Below are positions 8,824 through 17,011 of a stretch of DNA of 64,000 nt, piece after piece (position 1 is the first letter of the stretch; every line of letters begins with the position of its first letter). A program made the translations under genes and the position numbers. This DNA comes from Bifidobacterium castoris (GTDB lineage Bacteria; Actinomycetota; Actinomycetes; Actinomycetales; Bifidobacteriaceae), in NCBI RefSeq assembly GCF_003952025.1, contig NZ_QXGI01000009.1:1-64000 (forward strand). The letters run 5' to 3'. The notes beneath the pieces were generated by a model. The model was not told where the DNA came from, made no database searches, and worked only from the letters and a program-made list of their open reading frames with translations.

Positions 8824-10134
8824 TCAGTCGAGCACGCGGATGATCGACGGTTCGCCGGTCACGCAGTCGAGTTCGCACACCTCGGCGACGGTCGCGCGCA
8901 GCGTCGTCTCGTCGGTCATGTGCGTCACGAGGCGCAGCTGCTGGATCTCGCCGTCGTATCCCGGATCCTTGAGCGTCGGCTTGAGGTCCTGGTTGACGCC
9001 GTTGATCGAAACGCCGTTCTTCGCGAAGACCGCCGAGATCTGCGCGAGGACGCCCGGATTGTCATGGATAAGGAAGCGCACGGCGAAGGCGGCCTTCGAC
9101 GTGCTCAGCGGCGCGATCGGATAGTCGTTGTACATGCGGATCGCCGGGCCGGTGCAGCCGGACGCGATGTGGCGCGCGACGGTCACGATGTCGCCGACGA
9201 CAGCGGACGCGGTCGGAGCGCCGCCGGCGCCGCGGCCGTAGAACATCAGATCGTCGGCGTATTCGGCGCGCACGAAGACGGCGTTGAAGGAGCCGCGCAC
9301 CGACGCGAGCGGATGCTCGTTGCGGATGAGCGCCGGATAGACGCGAGCGGAGACGCCATGCTCGTCCTTGCTGACGACGGCGAGCAGCTTGACGACCTTG
9401 CCTTCGGCGGTCGCGGCGGCGATGTCGTCGGCCGTGATGTGCGTGATGCCCTCGACGGTCACGTCGTCGATGCCGACGTTCGTGTGGAAGCCGAGCGTCG
9501 CCATGATCGCGGCCTTGTTCGCCGCGTCGTGGCCTTCGATGTCGCCGGTCGGGTCGGCTTCGGCGTAGCCCTTCGCCTGCGCGTCCTTGAGCGCGATGTC
9601 GAAGTCGAGGCCCTTCGTCGTCATCTCGTCGAGAATGTAGTTCGTCGTGCCGTTGACGATGCCGAGCATATCCTTGACCTGGTCGCCGACGAGCGACTCG
9701 CGCAGCGGGCGCACGATCGGGATCGCGCCGCCGACGGCCGCCTCGAAGTAGATGTCGACGTCGTTGTCCTCGGCCGCCTTGTACAGCTCCGGGCCGTACT
9801 TCGCGAGCAGCGCCTTGTTGGCGGTGACGACGGACGCGCCGTTGTTCATCGCCTCGAGCACGAAGGTGCGCGCGACGCCGGTGCCGCCGATGAGTTCGAC
9901 GACGATGTCCGCATTCTTGACGACGCTCATCGTGTCGCTCGTCAGCAGCGACTTGTCGATCCACGGGAAGTCGACCTCTTCCGGGTCGAGGCAGGCGATG
10001 CCGGACAGCTCGATCGGACGGCCGATGCGCTGCGCGAGCTCATCCTTCTGTTCGACGAGCAGGCGCGCGGTCTGCGAGCCCACCGTTCCTGCGCCAAGCA
10101 GACCGACTCGAATCGGTGCGTTCTGTTCTGCCAC
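8824..10134 (-). CDS. hom: Homoserine dehydrogenase
   Basis: 436 residues, the usual length for the actinobacterial monofunctional enzyme that reduces aspartate semialdehyde to homoserine with NAD(P)H. The Rossmann fold opens with VGLLGAGTVGSQTARLL (residues 11-27); the substrate/catalytic region has GTTNYILDEM and GYAEADPTGDIEGHDAANK. The C-terminal about 80 residues form an ACT domain, consistent with feedback control by threonine or another end product. The start is a GTG preceded by AAAGGAACGGACA. It lies 99 bases after lysA in the amino-acid block and supplies both threonine and methionine; metA is elsewhere in this window. Confidence 0.95.
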   Translation of the reverse strand: MAEQNAPIRVGLLGAGTVGSQTARLLVEQKDELAQRIGRPIELSGIACLDPEEVDFPWIDKSLLTSDTMSVVKNADIVVELIGGTGVARTFVLEAMNNGASVVTANKALLAKYGPELYKAAEDNDVDIYFEAAVGGAIPIVRPLRESLVGDQVKDMLGIVNGTTNYILDEMTTKGLDFDIALKDAQAKGYAEADPTGDIEGHDAANKAAIMATLGFHTNVGIDDVTVEGITHITADDIAAATAEGKVVKLLAVVSKDEHGVSARVYPALIRNEHPLASVRGSFNAVFVRAEYADDLMFYGRGAGGAPTASAVVGDIVTVARHIASGCTGPAIRMYNDYPIAPLSTSKAAFAVRFLIHDNPGVLAQISAVFAKNGVSINGVNQDLKPTLKDPGYDGEIQQLRLVTHMTDETTLRATVAEVCELDCVTGEPSIIRVLD

Positions 10135-10233
10135 TGTCCGTTCCTTTCTTTGCGGCGGTCACTACGCGCCATATTGTACGGGCAAGTCGTGAACGGGACG
10201 GCCACGCTTCCCCTATATGAAATCGTCGGGGAA

Positions 10234-11823
10234 TCACTCGCTCACGTCGTAGGAGAGCAGGTCGTCGACGCTCTCGCGGCGCATCATCAGATGCGCGCCG
10301 TGCGCGTCTACGCCGACGACGGCCGGGAAGAGCGCCATGTTGTAGTTGCTCGCCATCGTACGGCCGTAGGCTCCGGTCACCGGCACGGCAATCAGGTCAC
10401 CGCGGCGCACGTCGCCGGGGAGCCGCACCTCGTCGACGACGATGTCGCCGGACTCGCAATGGATGCCGACGACACGCGACAGCCGCGCCGGCTCATCGGA
10501 GACGCGGTTGGCGAGGACCGCCGTGTACTGCGCGCCGTAGAGCGCCGGGCGGATGTTGTCGCTCATGCCGCCGTCGACAGCCACATAGCTGCGTTCGCCG
10601 ATCGACTCGCCGGCGTGGTCCGTGAAGCCCTCCCCCAGATGCACGGTCTTGATCGCGCCGACCGTGTACAGCGTGACGCCCGCCGGGGCGACGATCCAGC
10701 GGCCGGGTTCGAAGGAGATGATCGGCGCGGGCATCCCGAGCAGACGGTTCGTCTTCGCGACGGCGTCGGCGAGGCGCGCGAGCTCCCTGTCCACGTCCAT
10801 GCGGTCCTCGTCGTCGGTGTAGGCGACCGAATAGCCTCCGCCAAGATCGACTTCGGGCAGCGTGTAGCCGTTCGTCGCGTAGAAGGTCTTGCGCAGCAGC
10901 ATCATGCGGCGCCCGGCCTGGATGAAGGCGCCGGCGTCATGGATGTTCGAGCCGATATGCGAATGGACGCCGACGAGTTCGAGATCGTCGTAGGTCGCGA
11001 TGTCGCGCAGCACGGCGATCGCCGGGCCGTTCGCGACGAGCTCCATCGCCGCGGCGAGCCGGCGGTCGCCTTCGGTCACGTCGGCCGCGTTGAGATCGTA
11101 GGGGTACCGCACGTCGTAGCGCAGCCGACGATCGGCCTGCCGTGTCTCCTCGCCGGACTCCTCGAGCGTGTTCTCCTCCATCAGCGCGTTCGCGGCCGCC
11201 GGCGTGACGCCCTCGAGCGCGTCGATGCCGTCGACGATCGCCGTGTCCGCGCCGACGGGCAGCAGCGCGACGCCGAACTTCTGGTCCTCATGCGCCGTCG
11301 AGATGAATTCATGGCCGCCGGCGTGGATGCCCGAAGTCACGCGCAGCATGACGCGCGCGCGCTTGCCGAGCCGTGCGGCGATCTCGGCGATGCGCGCCGG
11401 CTCGTCGGGCGAATCGACGACGATCTTCGAGAAGCCCTCGTTGATCGCCAGCTCGATCTCCTCGTCGCTCTTGTTGTTGCCGTGCAGCACGAGACGGCGG
11501 CCGGGCACGCCGGCCGCGAGCGCGATCCGCATCTCGCCGAGCGTGCAGGTGTCCACGTACATGCCCTCCTCGGTGACGATGCGCGCCATCTCCTTGCTCA
11601 GGAACGCCTTCGCCGCGTAGCTGACATGCGTCGTGCTGGTGGAGAAGGCCTGCGCGGCGGCCTTGACGAAGTGGCGTGCGCGGGCGCGCACCTCGTCAAG
11701 GTCGTAGACGTAGAGCGGCGTGCCGTATTCGTCGGCGAGCGCGCTCGCCGTGATGCCGTGGAAGGTCAGTTCGCCTGCGGCGTCGCGCGCCGTGTCCTGC
11801 GGCCAGATCGGGCTGATGGCCAT
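10234..11823 (-). CDS. lysA: Diaminopimelate decarboxylase
   Basis: PLP-dependent enzyme of fold type III that makes lysine from meso-diaminopimelate. Evidence: THVSYAAKAF with the PLP lysine K72, HSHIGSNIHDAG, the phosphate-binding glycine region DLGGGYSVAY and FEPGRWIVAPAG. At 529 residues it is about 100 longer than common LysA proteins; much of the excess lies between KFGVALLPVGAD and VANGPAIAVLRD (about residues 165-240), an Ala/Glu-rich stretch that looks like a surface insertion. The start has AAAGGAACCGAC upstream. It follows argS, as is usual in actinobacteria, with a hairpin in the gap. Confidence 0.94.
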   Translation of the reverse strand: MAISPIWPQDTARDAAGELTFHGITASALADEYGTPLYVYDLDEVRARARHFVKAAAQAFSTSTTHVSYAAKAFLSKEMARIVTEEGMYVDTCTLGEMRIALAAGVPGRRLVLHGNNKSDEEIELAINEGFSKIVVDSPDEPARIAEIAARLGKRARVMLRVTSGIHAGGHEFISTAHEDQKFGVALLPVGADTAIVDGIDALEGVTPAAANALMEENTLEESGEETRQADRRLRYDVRYPYDLNAADVTEGDRRLAAAMELVANGPAIAVLRDIATYDDLELVGVHSHIGSNIHDAGAFIQAGRRMMLLRKTFYATNGYTLPEVDLGGGYSVAYTDDEDRMDVDRELARLADAVAKTNRLLGMPAPIISFEPGRWIVAPAGVTLYTVGAIKTVHLGEGFTDHAGESIGERSYVAVDGGMSDNIRPALYGAQYTAVLANRVSDEPARLSRVVGIHCESGDIVVDEVRLPGDVRRGDLIAVPVTGAYGRTMASNYNMALFPAVVGVDAHGAHLMMRRESVDDLLSYDVSE

Positions 11824-11891
11824 GTCGGTTCCTTTCGTCGTGTCGTCTCATGCTGCGCGTGCGGTCGTCGCAGCGTCTCGTGCGATATACG

Positions 11892-11928
11892 GCACGCCGG
11901 CGCCACCGTGTGGTGGTCGCCGGCGTGC
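11892..11928 (-). terminator. Hairpin between argS and lysA
   Basis: GC-rich arms of 16-17 bases with a single bulge and a 4-base loop, 7 bases after the argS stop. No T-run; it may act as a partial terminator or processing site. Confidence 0.6.
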
Positions 11929-11934
11929 GGAGGG

Positions 11935-13731
11935 TCACATCTTGTCCGGTGCGGAGACGCCGAGCAGGTCGAGACCGCTGGCGATGACGGTCTGCACGGC
12001 GTCGTTGAGCCGCAGGCGTGCGGCTGCGCGCGCAGGTTCCGGGCATTTCGCGATGCGCGTCGCCTCGCGGGTCGTCTCGTCGGCGCGTTCCTCGGCTTCG
12101 GTGAGCGCCATCGGCACGACGCGTTCGACGTTGTACCACTTGTGATAGGCGGCGGCGAGGTCCTCGAGGTAATGCGCGATGCGATGCGGCGCGCGCAGGT
12201 CGCCGGCCTGGGCGAGCACGGACGGCCACTGGGCGAGCATCGCGATGACCTCGCCGTCGGCCGCAGTGTCGAGCAGCCCCATGTCGGCGCCGTCGCGCGT
12301 GATGTTCGCGGCGGCCGCGTTGCGGTCGACGTTGCAGGAGCGCGCGTGCGCGTACTGCACGTAGTACACCGGGTTGTCGTTCGAATGCGACGCGAGCAGG
12401 TTGAGGTCGATGTCGACCGGCGAGTTGTAGTCGGTGCGGGCGAGCGAGTAGCGCGAGGCGTCCACGCCGATCGCGTCGATGAGGTCGTCGATCGTCACGA
12501 CGTTGCCGGCGCGTTTGCTCATGCGCACGGCCTTGCCGTCCTTCATGACGTTGACGAGCTGGCCGATGAGGATCTGCATGTTCTCCCCCGGCTTGTCGCC
12601 GAAGGCGGCGCACATAGCCATCATGCGACCGATGTATCCGTGATGGTCGGCGCCGAGCATGTAGATCGCGACGTCGGCCGGATGGTCCTTGCGATGGCGC
12701 TTGTTGCGGTAGTAGGCGATGTCGGCGGCGAAGTACGCGTAGTTGCCGTCGGATTTGATGATGACGCGGTCCTTGTCATCGCCGTGCTTCGTCGATGCGA
12801 ACCAGGTGGCGCCGTCCTTCTCGTAGATGTCGCCGCGTGCGCGCAGGTCGTCGATCGCCTTCTCGACCTCGCCGTCCTCGTACAGGCTGTTCTCATGGAA
12901 CCAGACGTCGAAGCGGACGCGGAACTCCCTCATCGACTGCTGGATCTCCTCGAACATCATCGGCACGGCGCGCTTGCGGAACTCCTCGCGCTGTGCGGAG
13001 TCACCCTCGCCGAGCGGTTCGCCGTTGTCGTCCGTGCCGCCGTCGACGCGCGGCAGGTTGAGGATGTCGACGCCGTCGGCGTTCGCCTCGGCGATGACGC
13101 GGCGCGCGATCTCGTCGATGTAGGCGCCCTTGTAGCCGTCGATCGGCGTAGGCTCCTCATGCGCGGCCGCGACGAGCGACTTGGCGAAGCGGTTGATCTG
13201 CTCGCCGTGGTCGTTGAAGTAGTATTCGCGCACGACGTCGGCGCCGTTCGCCTCGAGCACGCGGGCCATCGAATCGCCGACGGCCGCCCAGCGCGTGCCG
13301 CCGATGTGGATCGGGCCGGTCGGGTTCGCGGAGACGAATTCGAGGTTGAGCGTGCGTCCGCTCAGATGGTCGTTGCGGCCGAAATCGGCGCCTTCTGCGA
13401 GCGCCTGGTCGACGATCTGCGCGGCCGAGGCCGAATCGAGCGTGATGTTGATGAAGCCGGGGCCCGCCACCTCGACGGTGTCGATGCCGTCGGCCTCATC
13501 GAGGCGCGCGGCGAAGAGCTCGGCCAGGTCGCGCGGCTTCATGCCGGCCTTCTTCGCGAGCTGCATCGCCGCGTTCGAGGCCCAGTCGCCGTGCGCGCGG
13601 TCCTTGGGACGCATGACCGCGAATTTGGATTCGTCGGGGATCAGATCGGCGGTCAGGTCGCCCGCCTGGCCGTCGGCAACAAGCTGCTGGGCGATGCCGT
13701 AGATAAGTTCACTTAACGCTTCAGGACTCAT
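11935..13731 (-). CDS. argS: Arginyl-tRNA synthetase
   Basis: Class I aminoacyl-tRNA synthetase charging tRNA-Arg. Evidence: an N-terminal Add-1-type domain, the HIGH-equivalent GPIHIGGTRWAAVGDS, the KMSKS-equivalent VRMSKRAGNVVTIDDLIDAIG, and a C-terminal DALR anticodon-binding domain; 598 residues from the chosen start. I use ATG 13731 rather than the upstream in-frame TTG (13752): TAGACT lies 7 bases before this ATG and there is no good ribosome site, so the mRNA may be leaderless. It heads the argS-lysA-hom-thrB block and starts 48 bases after the GH30 stop, so read-through from the GH30 gene is possible. Confidence 0.96.
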   Translation of the reverse strand: MSPEALSELIYGIAQQLVADGQAGDLTADLIPDESKFAVMRPKDRAHGDWASNAAMQLAKKAGMKPRDLAELFAARLDEADGIDTVEVAGPGFINITLDSASAAQIVDQALAEGADFGRNDHLSGRTLNLEFVSANPTGPIHIGGTRWAAVGDSMARVLEANGADVVREYYFNDHGEQINRFAKSLVAAAHEEPTPIDGYKGAYIDEIARRVIAEANADGVDILNLPRVDGGTDDNGEPLGEGDSAQREEFRKRAVPMMFEEIQQSMREFRVRFDVWFHENSLYEDGEVEKAIDDLRARGDIYEKDGATWFASTKHGDDKDRVIIKSDGNYAYFAADIAYYRNKRHRKDHPADVAIYMLGADHHGYIGRMMAMCAAFGDKPGENMQILIGQLVNVMKDGKAVRMSKRAGNVVTIDDLIDAIGVDASRYSLARTDYNSPVDIDLNLLASHSNDNPVYYVQYAHARSCNVDRNAAAANITRDGADMGLLDTAADGEVIAMLAQWPSVLAQAGDLRAPHRIAHYLEDLAAAYHKWYNVERVVPMALTEAEERADETTREATRIAKCPEPARAAARLRLNDAVQTVIASGLDLLGVSAPDKM

Positions 13732-13779
13732 TCCACCAAGTCTACCGTCCAAGCAGACAGAATGGCGGCCTGCGACGCC

Positions 13780-15213
13780 TCACGGCGTGCGGACGGCGAG
13801 CTGCAGATCGGTGAGCGTCGTCAATGAGCGCGGCGGCAGCTGCACGGTCACGGCCCCGATGCGCAGCGGCGCCGGCGACTCATGTTCGTTCGTGACGACG
13901 GCGGCGATCGACCCGTCGGTCGTGCGGAACGCGGCCGCATGCAGGCCTGCGGCATGCTCCAGCCGGTGCTCGAGCACGACGGATCCGGGCTGCACGAAAC
14001 GCGAGCAGTGCGCGAGGATGTAGTAGTCGGCGTTGCGCGTGACCGTATGCGTCCGCCCGTCGATCGTCAGCAGGCCGCGGTTCTGCGAGTGCCGGTGGTC
14101 GTTGCGCAGATAGTAGTAGTCGGGCCCTCCTCGCCCGTCGAGCGCGATGTTCCACAGCACGACCGACTGCGCCCAGTTGTTCAGCATCGCGATGACGCGC
14201 GCCGAGGTCTGCACGAGCGCGGCGTCCCAATTGCGCGGCCCCCATTCGCCGCCCGACGCTTCGGTCACCCAGATGCCCTTGTCCGGCCAGATGCGGTGGA
14301 TGTCGCTCATCGTGCGCGATGCGCCGCCGTAGTAGTGCCATGCCGATCCGGCGACGGCGCGCAGCGCCCGCGGCCATGCGTACAGTTCGCGGACGAATCG
14401 GCCGTCGGGATAATGATCGGTCGAGTAATTGTGGTCCCAGCACAGGATGCGCACATCCCCCAAGCCGTGCCTGCGCAGGCGGGGCGCGAGGAAGTCGGCG
14501 ATGAAACGCGCCTGCTGCGCCGGCGTCATCGCCATCGACGGCCAGCGCGACTGCGGATAGTCGGGTTCGTTCGTCGGCGTGACTCCGAAGACCTGCAGGC
14601 CGGCGTCGCGGTAATGCGCGATGAAACGCGCAAGATATTCGGCGTAGGCGCCGTACATGCGCGGCCGCAGATAGCCGGTCAGGCGCGTAAGCGGGCGTTT
14701 GCCGAGGATTGAGCGGTTCGTCTTCATCCATGCCGGGGCGCTCCACGGCGAGACGATGATCGCAAGCGGCGGGGCCGACGGATCGCCCGATGCGCGGATC
14801 GACTGCGCGACCTTGAGACACGGCATGATCATGCGCGTCTCTGGCGAGAAATCGAGGGAGCCGAGCCGCGGATCGGCGCGACGGCGCGTGAAGCGGTACG
14901 GGCGCGTCACATGGTCGGACGGTCCGATCGGCTGACGCAGCATCGAGATGCCTATGCCGTGGCGGACGCTGAACAGATCGGTCATCACGGCATGCCGCGC
15001 GGCGATGGGCAGCCGGCGGATCAGCGCGGCCGAGGCCTGCGTGAGCGAGGCGCCGAAACCGTCGATGCGTTGGCGGGGACGAGAAGCGTCGATCGCCAGC
15101 GCGGGGCCATCGTCCCCGGCGTCGGGCAGCAAGAAGCCGGACGGCGTGATCTCGCGCAGCGCTGCGGCGAGCGCGGTGTCGTCGGAGTTGGCGTAGCTGG
15201 TGAACATACGCAT
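13780..15213 (-). CDS. Glycoside hydrolase family 30 enzyme (intracellular)
   Basis: 477-residue GH30 protein, a retaining glycosidase of clan GH-A. IDGFGASLTQASAALI near residue 50 matches the family start; the acid/base glutamate lies in VTPTNEPDY and the nucleophile glutamate in WVTEASGGEWGP, and NADYYILAHCSRFVQPGS opens the C-terminal beta domain. Family members act on glucosylceramide, beta-1,6-glucan, beta-1,6-galactan or xylan; the sequence alone does not decide which. There is no signal peptide, so a cytoplasmic role on an imported oligosaccharide is more likely. The start is uncertain (GTG 15219, ATG 15213 or ATG 15207); none has a Shine-Dalgarno. I chose 15213 because TACAGT lies six bases ahead of it. 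An inverted repeat covers this region. No transporter is adjacent. Confidence 0.85.
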   Translation of the reverse strand: MRMFTSYANSDDTALAAALREITPSGFLLPDAGDDGPALAIDASRPRQRIDGFGASLTQASAALIRRLPIAARHAVMTDLFSVRHGIGISMLRQPIGPSDHVTRPYRFTRRRADPRLGSLDFSPETRMIMPCLKVAQSIRASGDPSAPPLAIIVSPWSAPAWMKTNRSILGKRPLTRLTGYLRPRMYGAYAEYLARFIAHYRDAGLQVFGVTPTNEPDYPQSRWPSMAMTPAQQARFIADFLAPRLRRHGLGDVRILCWDHNYSTDHYPDGRFVRELYAWPRALRAVAGSAWHYYGGASRTMSDIHRIWPDKGIWVTEASGGEWGPRNWDAALVQTSARVIAMLNNWAQSVVLWNIALDGRGGPDYYYLRNDHRHSQNRGLLTIDGRTHTVTRNADYYILAHCSRFVQPGSVVLEHRLEHAAGLHAAAFRTTDGSIAAVVTNEHESPAPLRIGAVTVQLPPRSLTTLTDLQLAVRTP

Positions 15214-15260
15214 GAGCACACTGTATCGCGCGAGCGATGCGCAAGCGATGCAGTGTGCTC
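15214..15260. promoter_or_regulatory. Inverted repeat at the GH30 start (operator or RidA-gene terminator)
   Basis: 16-base arms 15214-15229 and 15245-15260 differ at one position and are separated by 15 bases. The left arm holds the candidate -10 box (15220-15225 on the minus strand) and ends directly at the ATG. It also lies 33 bases after the RidA stop, so it could be a terminator, a repressor site, or both. Confidence 0.5.
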
Positions 15261-15293
15261 AGAGGGTATAGCGGGGCGTACGGTCCGGTCCGT

Positions 15294-15695
15294 TCAGGAG
15301 GCGTCCGGGCAGGCGGCGATGACGTCGATCTCGACGAGCGCGCCCTTCGGGATCATGTTGTTGCCGAACGCGACGCGCGCCGGCTTTACGGTGCCGGTGA
15401 AGGTCTTCGCGTAGACGGCGTCGACGGCGGCGAAGTCCTCGACGTTTCGCAGATAGATCGTCGCGCGGCAGACATGTTCGACGCCGCAGCCGGCGGCGGC
15501 GAGGATGTTCGTGATGTTCTTGAGCGCGCGGGCGGCCTGGTCGGCGGCCTCGACGCCGTCGAGCTCGCCGGTGGCCGGGTCGATGCCGAGCTGGCCGGAG
15601 ACGAAGATGAATCCGTTCGCCTGCACGGCCTGGCTGTAGGCGCCGAGCGCGGCCGGCGCCTCCGTCGTCGCGATCGCCTTGAGATTTTCGTACAT
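15294..15695 (-). CDS. RidA family reactive-intermediate deaminase
   Basis: 133-residue RidA/YjgF protein, which hydrolyses reactive enamine/imine intermediates released by PLP enzymes. The family signature is clear: GAYSQAVQANGFIFVSGQLG, TIYLRNVEDFAAVDAVY and KPARVAFGNNMIPKGALVEIDVIA with the conserved arginine that binds the substrate carboxylate. ATG 15695 has AAAGGAACCGTT ahead of it; the earlier in-frame codon at 15710 overlaps that ribosome site. It is single, on the minus strand, between GH30 and a repeat array. Confidence 0.93.
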   Translation of the reverse strand: MYENLKAIATTEAPAALGAYSQAVQANGFIFVSGQLGIDPATGELDGVEAADQAARALKNITNILAAAGCGVEHVCRATIYLRNVEDFAAVDAVYAKTFTGTVKPARVAFGNNMIPKGALVEIDVIAACPDAS

Positions 15696-15840
15696 AACGG
15701 TTCCTTTCATCCAAGCGTCCCTGTGCGCCTGCTGCGACGTACGGGAACAGGTTATTCGGCATCATAACGGCGCCCATGGCACATGCGCCTTCAACGGTCA
15801 CGTTGTGGTCAACGGCGTCGAGGCGTTTGCCGCCGGCATC

Positions 15841-16105
15841 GCGAACACGACCGTCGCGGAATGCACCCGAGGTATTCACGAGCGGAGACGGTTGCGAACG
15901 CCGCCGTCGCAGTCGACACCCGAATGGTTCGCCAACCCATCCGATTGCGAACATCGCGGCCATGTTGCGCACCGGTCATGTTCGCAAAGCGACGGGTTCG
16001 CGGACATGACCGGTGCGGAATACCTCCACGATGTTCGCAGATCAGGATTTCTGCGATCACGGATGCCGCACCTCGCGCACATGACGATCGCAGAACGCCG
16101 CAAAA
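15841..16105. repeat. Array A: five degenerate 53-bp tandem units
   Basis: Units start at 15841, 15894, 15947, 16000 and 16053, exactly 53 bases apart. Offsets 1-6 read GCGAAC, GCGAAC, GCGAAC, GCGGAC, GCGATC. Offsets 34-39 read ATTCAC, GTTCGC, GTTCGC, GTTCGC, GATCGC, the reverse complement of the first motif. The rest of each unit is poorly conserved. I see no coding gene between RidA and the tRNA (15711-16148); bases 15711-15840 hold only the RidA ribosome site and unexplained sequence. Confidence 0.85.
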
Positions 16106-16115
16106 CAGCAGGAAA

Positions 16116-16142
16116 CCCCGCCCTGAACAAATCAGGACGGGG
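16116..16142 (-). terminator. Terminator after tRNA-Arg
   Basis: 11-base arms (16116-16126, 16132-16142) with one mismatch and a 5-base loop, just after the 3' end of the tRNA on the minus strand. Confidence 0.65.
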
Positions 16143-16148
16143 CATCGG

Positions 16149-16221
16149 TGGGCTTAATGGGGTTCGAACCCACGACCTTTCGCTCCGGAGGCGAACGCTC
16201 TATCCACTGAGCTACAAGCCC
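16149..16221 (-). tRNA. tRNA-Arg (anticodon CCG)
   Basis: 73 bases fold as a cloverleaf: acceptor GGGCTTG with TAAGCCC, D-stem GCTC/GAGC, anticodon stem TTCGC/GCGAA around the loop CTCCGGA, T-arm GTGGG TTCGAAC CCCAT. CCA is not encoded. It decodes CGG. Confidence 0.95.
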
Positions 16222-16327
16222 GTTTGCACCTCTCTACTGTACACGAAAGCCGGACGTAGCGAAACCCGCCCTCCCCCGCAGCCGCCGTCCAGGCACCCGG
16301 ACCGGATCCGCGCACTACACTGGGACT

Positions 16328-16972
16328 ATGGATATGATGATGGATGGCATGCCGCTGCTCGACGAATACCAGTACGAGCGCCGCTTCTTCTGCAGGAACA
16401 TGCCGGCGGAACTCGACGACGGCGACGCGCCGGAGCTCATCATCCAAAGCTATTTCGTACACGCCGACCGTTACGCGCTGCGCGTGCGCCTGACGACGCG
16501 AGCGCTGCGCGTCCCGATGGCCGCCGACCTCGACGCGCGCGCCGTGCTCGCCGAACACTGCGACGCGTTCCGCACGGCCACGCTCGGCGTCAAGGGACCG
16601 TCGGTGGGCGGCACGCGCTACGAGGCGTCGCGCGACATCGACGCGCAGATCGCGGCCTCGCTCGTGCTGCGCGGCGGCGACGTCATCATCAAGAACCGCT
16701 ATACGGCGTGGATCGGCGCCGACGGCTGGAGCATCGACGTCTTCGGCGGTATGAACGCCCCGCTCGTCGTCGCCGCCGCGCAGCGCAGCACGCCGGTGAC
16801 GAACCTGACCATCCCGCGCTTCTGCATCACCGAGATCACCGATGTGCCGCGATTCAGCAACGATGAGCTCTCATGGCGTCCGTTCGGGCAATGGTCCGAC
16901 GACTTCGAACGTGAGCTCGAACGCAACGGGCCGTCGTTCCAACAGTCGTTCGGCAGGAACACGTTGGAATGA
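16328..16972 (+). CDS. CYTH-domain (triphosphate tunnel) protein
   Basis: 214-residue protein resembling the bacterial CYTH superfamily, whose members bind or hydrolyse triphosphates in a beta-barrel tunnel. Evidence in order: YERRFFCRNMP (17-27), IIQSYFVHADRYALRVRL, a central VKGPSVGGTRYEASRDID, then IIKNRYTAWIGADGWSIDVF and a C-terminal FCITEITDVPRFSNDELS. The usual opening ExExK is changed to YERRFF, so activity cannot be assumed. TACACT (16316-16321) ends six bases before the ATG and there is no ribosome site, suggesting a leaderless mRNA. It is transcribed away from the tRNA and towards the minus-strand 17012-17962 gene, with a 39-base gap. Confidence 0.75.
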   Translation: MDMMMDGMPLLDEYQYERRFFCRNMPAELDDGDAPELIIQSYFVHADRYALRVRLTTRALRVPMAADLDARAVLAEHCDAFRTATLGVKGPSVGGTRYEASRDIDAQIAASLVLRGGDVIIKNRYTAWIGADGWSIDVFGGMNAPLVVAAAQRSTPVTNLTIPRFCITEITDVPRFSNDELSWRPFGQWSDDFERELERNGPSFQQSFGRNTLE

Positions 16973-17011
16973 CGGCCCGTACGGTCGACGCCGACGTCGG
17001 TCGGCGCCGGC

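Noticed and set aside
8782-13716. Very long open frame on the plus strand opposite hom, lysA and argS
   Set aside because: The translation is Arg/Ala/Val/Asp-rich without domains; it is the usual antisense shadow of high-GC genes.
15841-16105. Array A as a CRISPR array
   Set aside because: The conserved parts are only short motifs at two offsets in a 53-base unit; there is no 28-36 base identical repeat and no cas gene nearby. Array B was rejected for the same reason.
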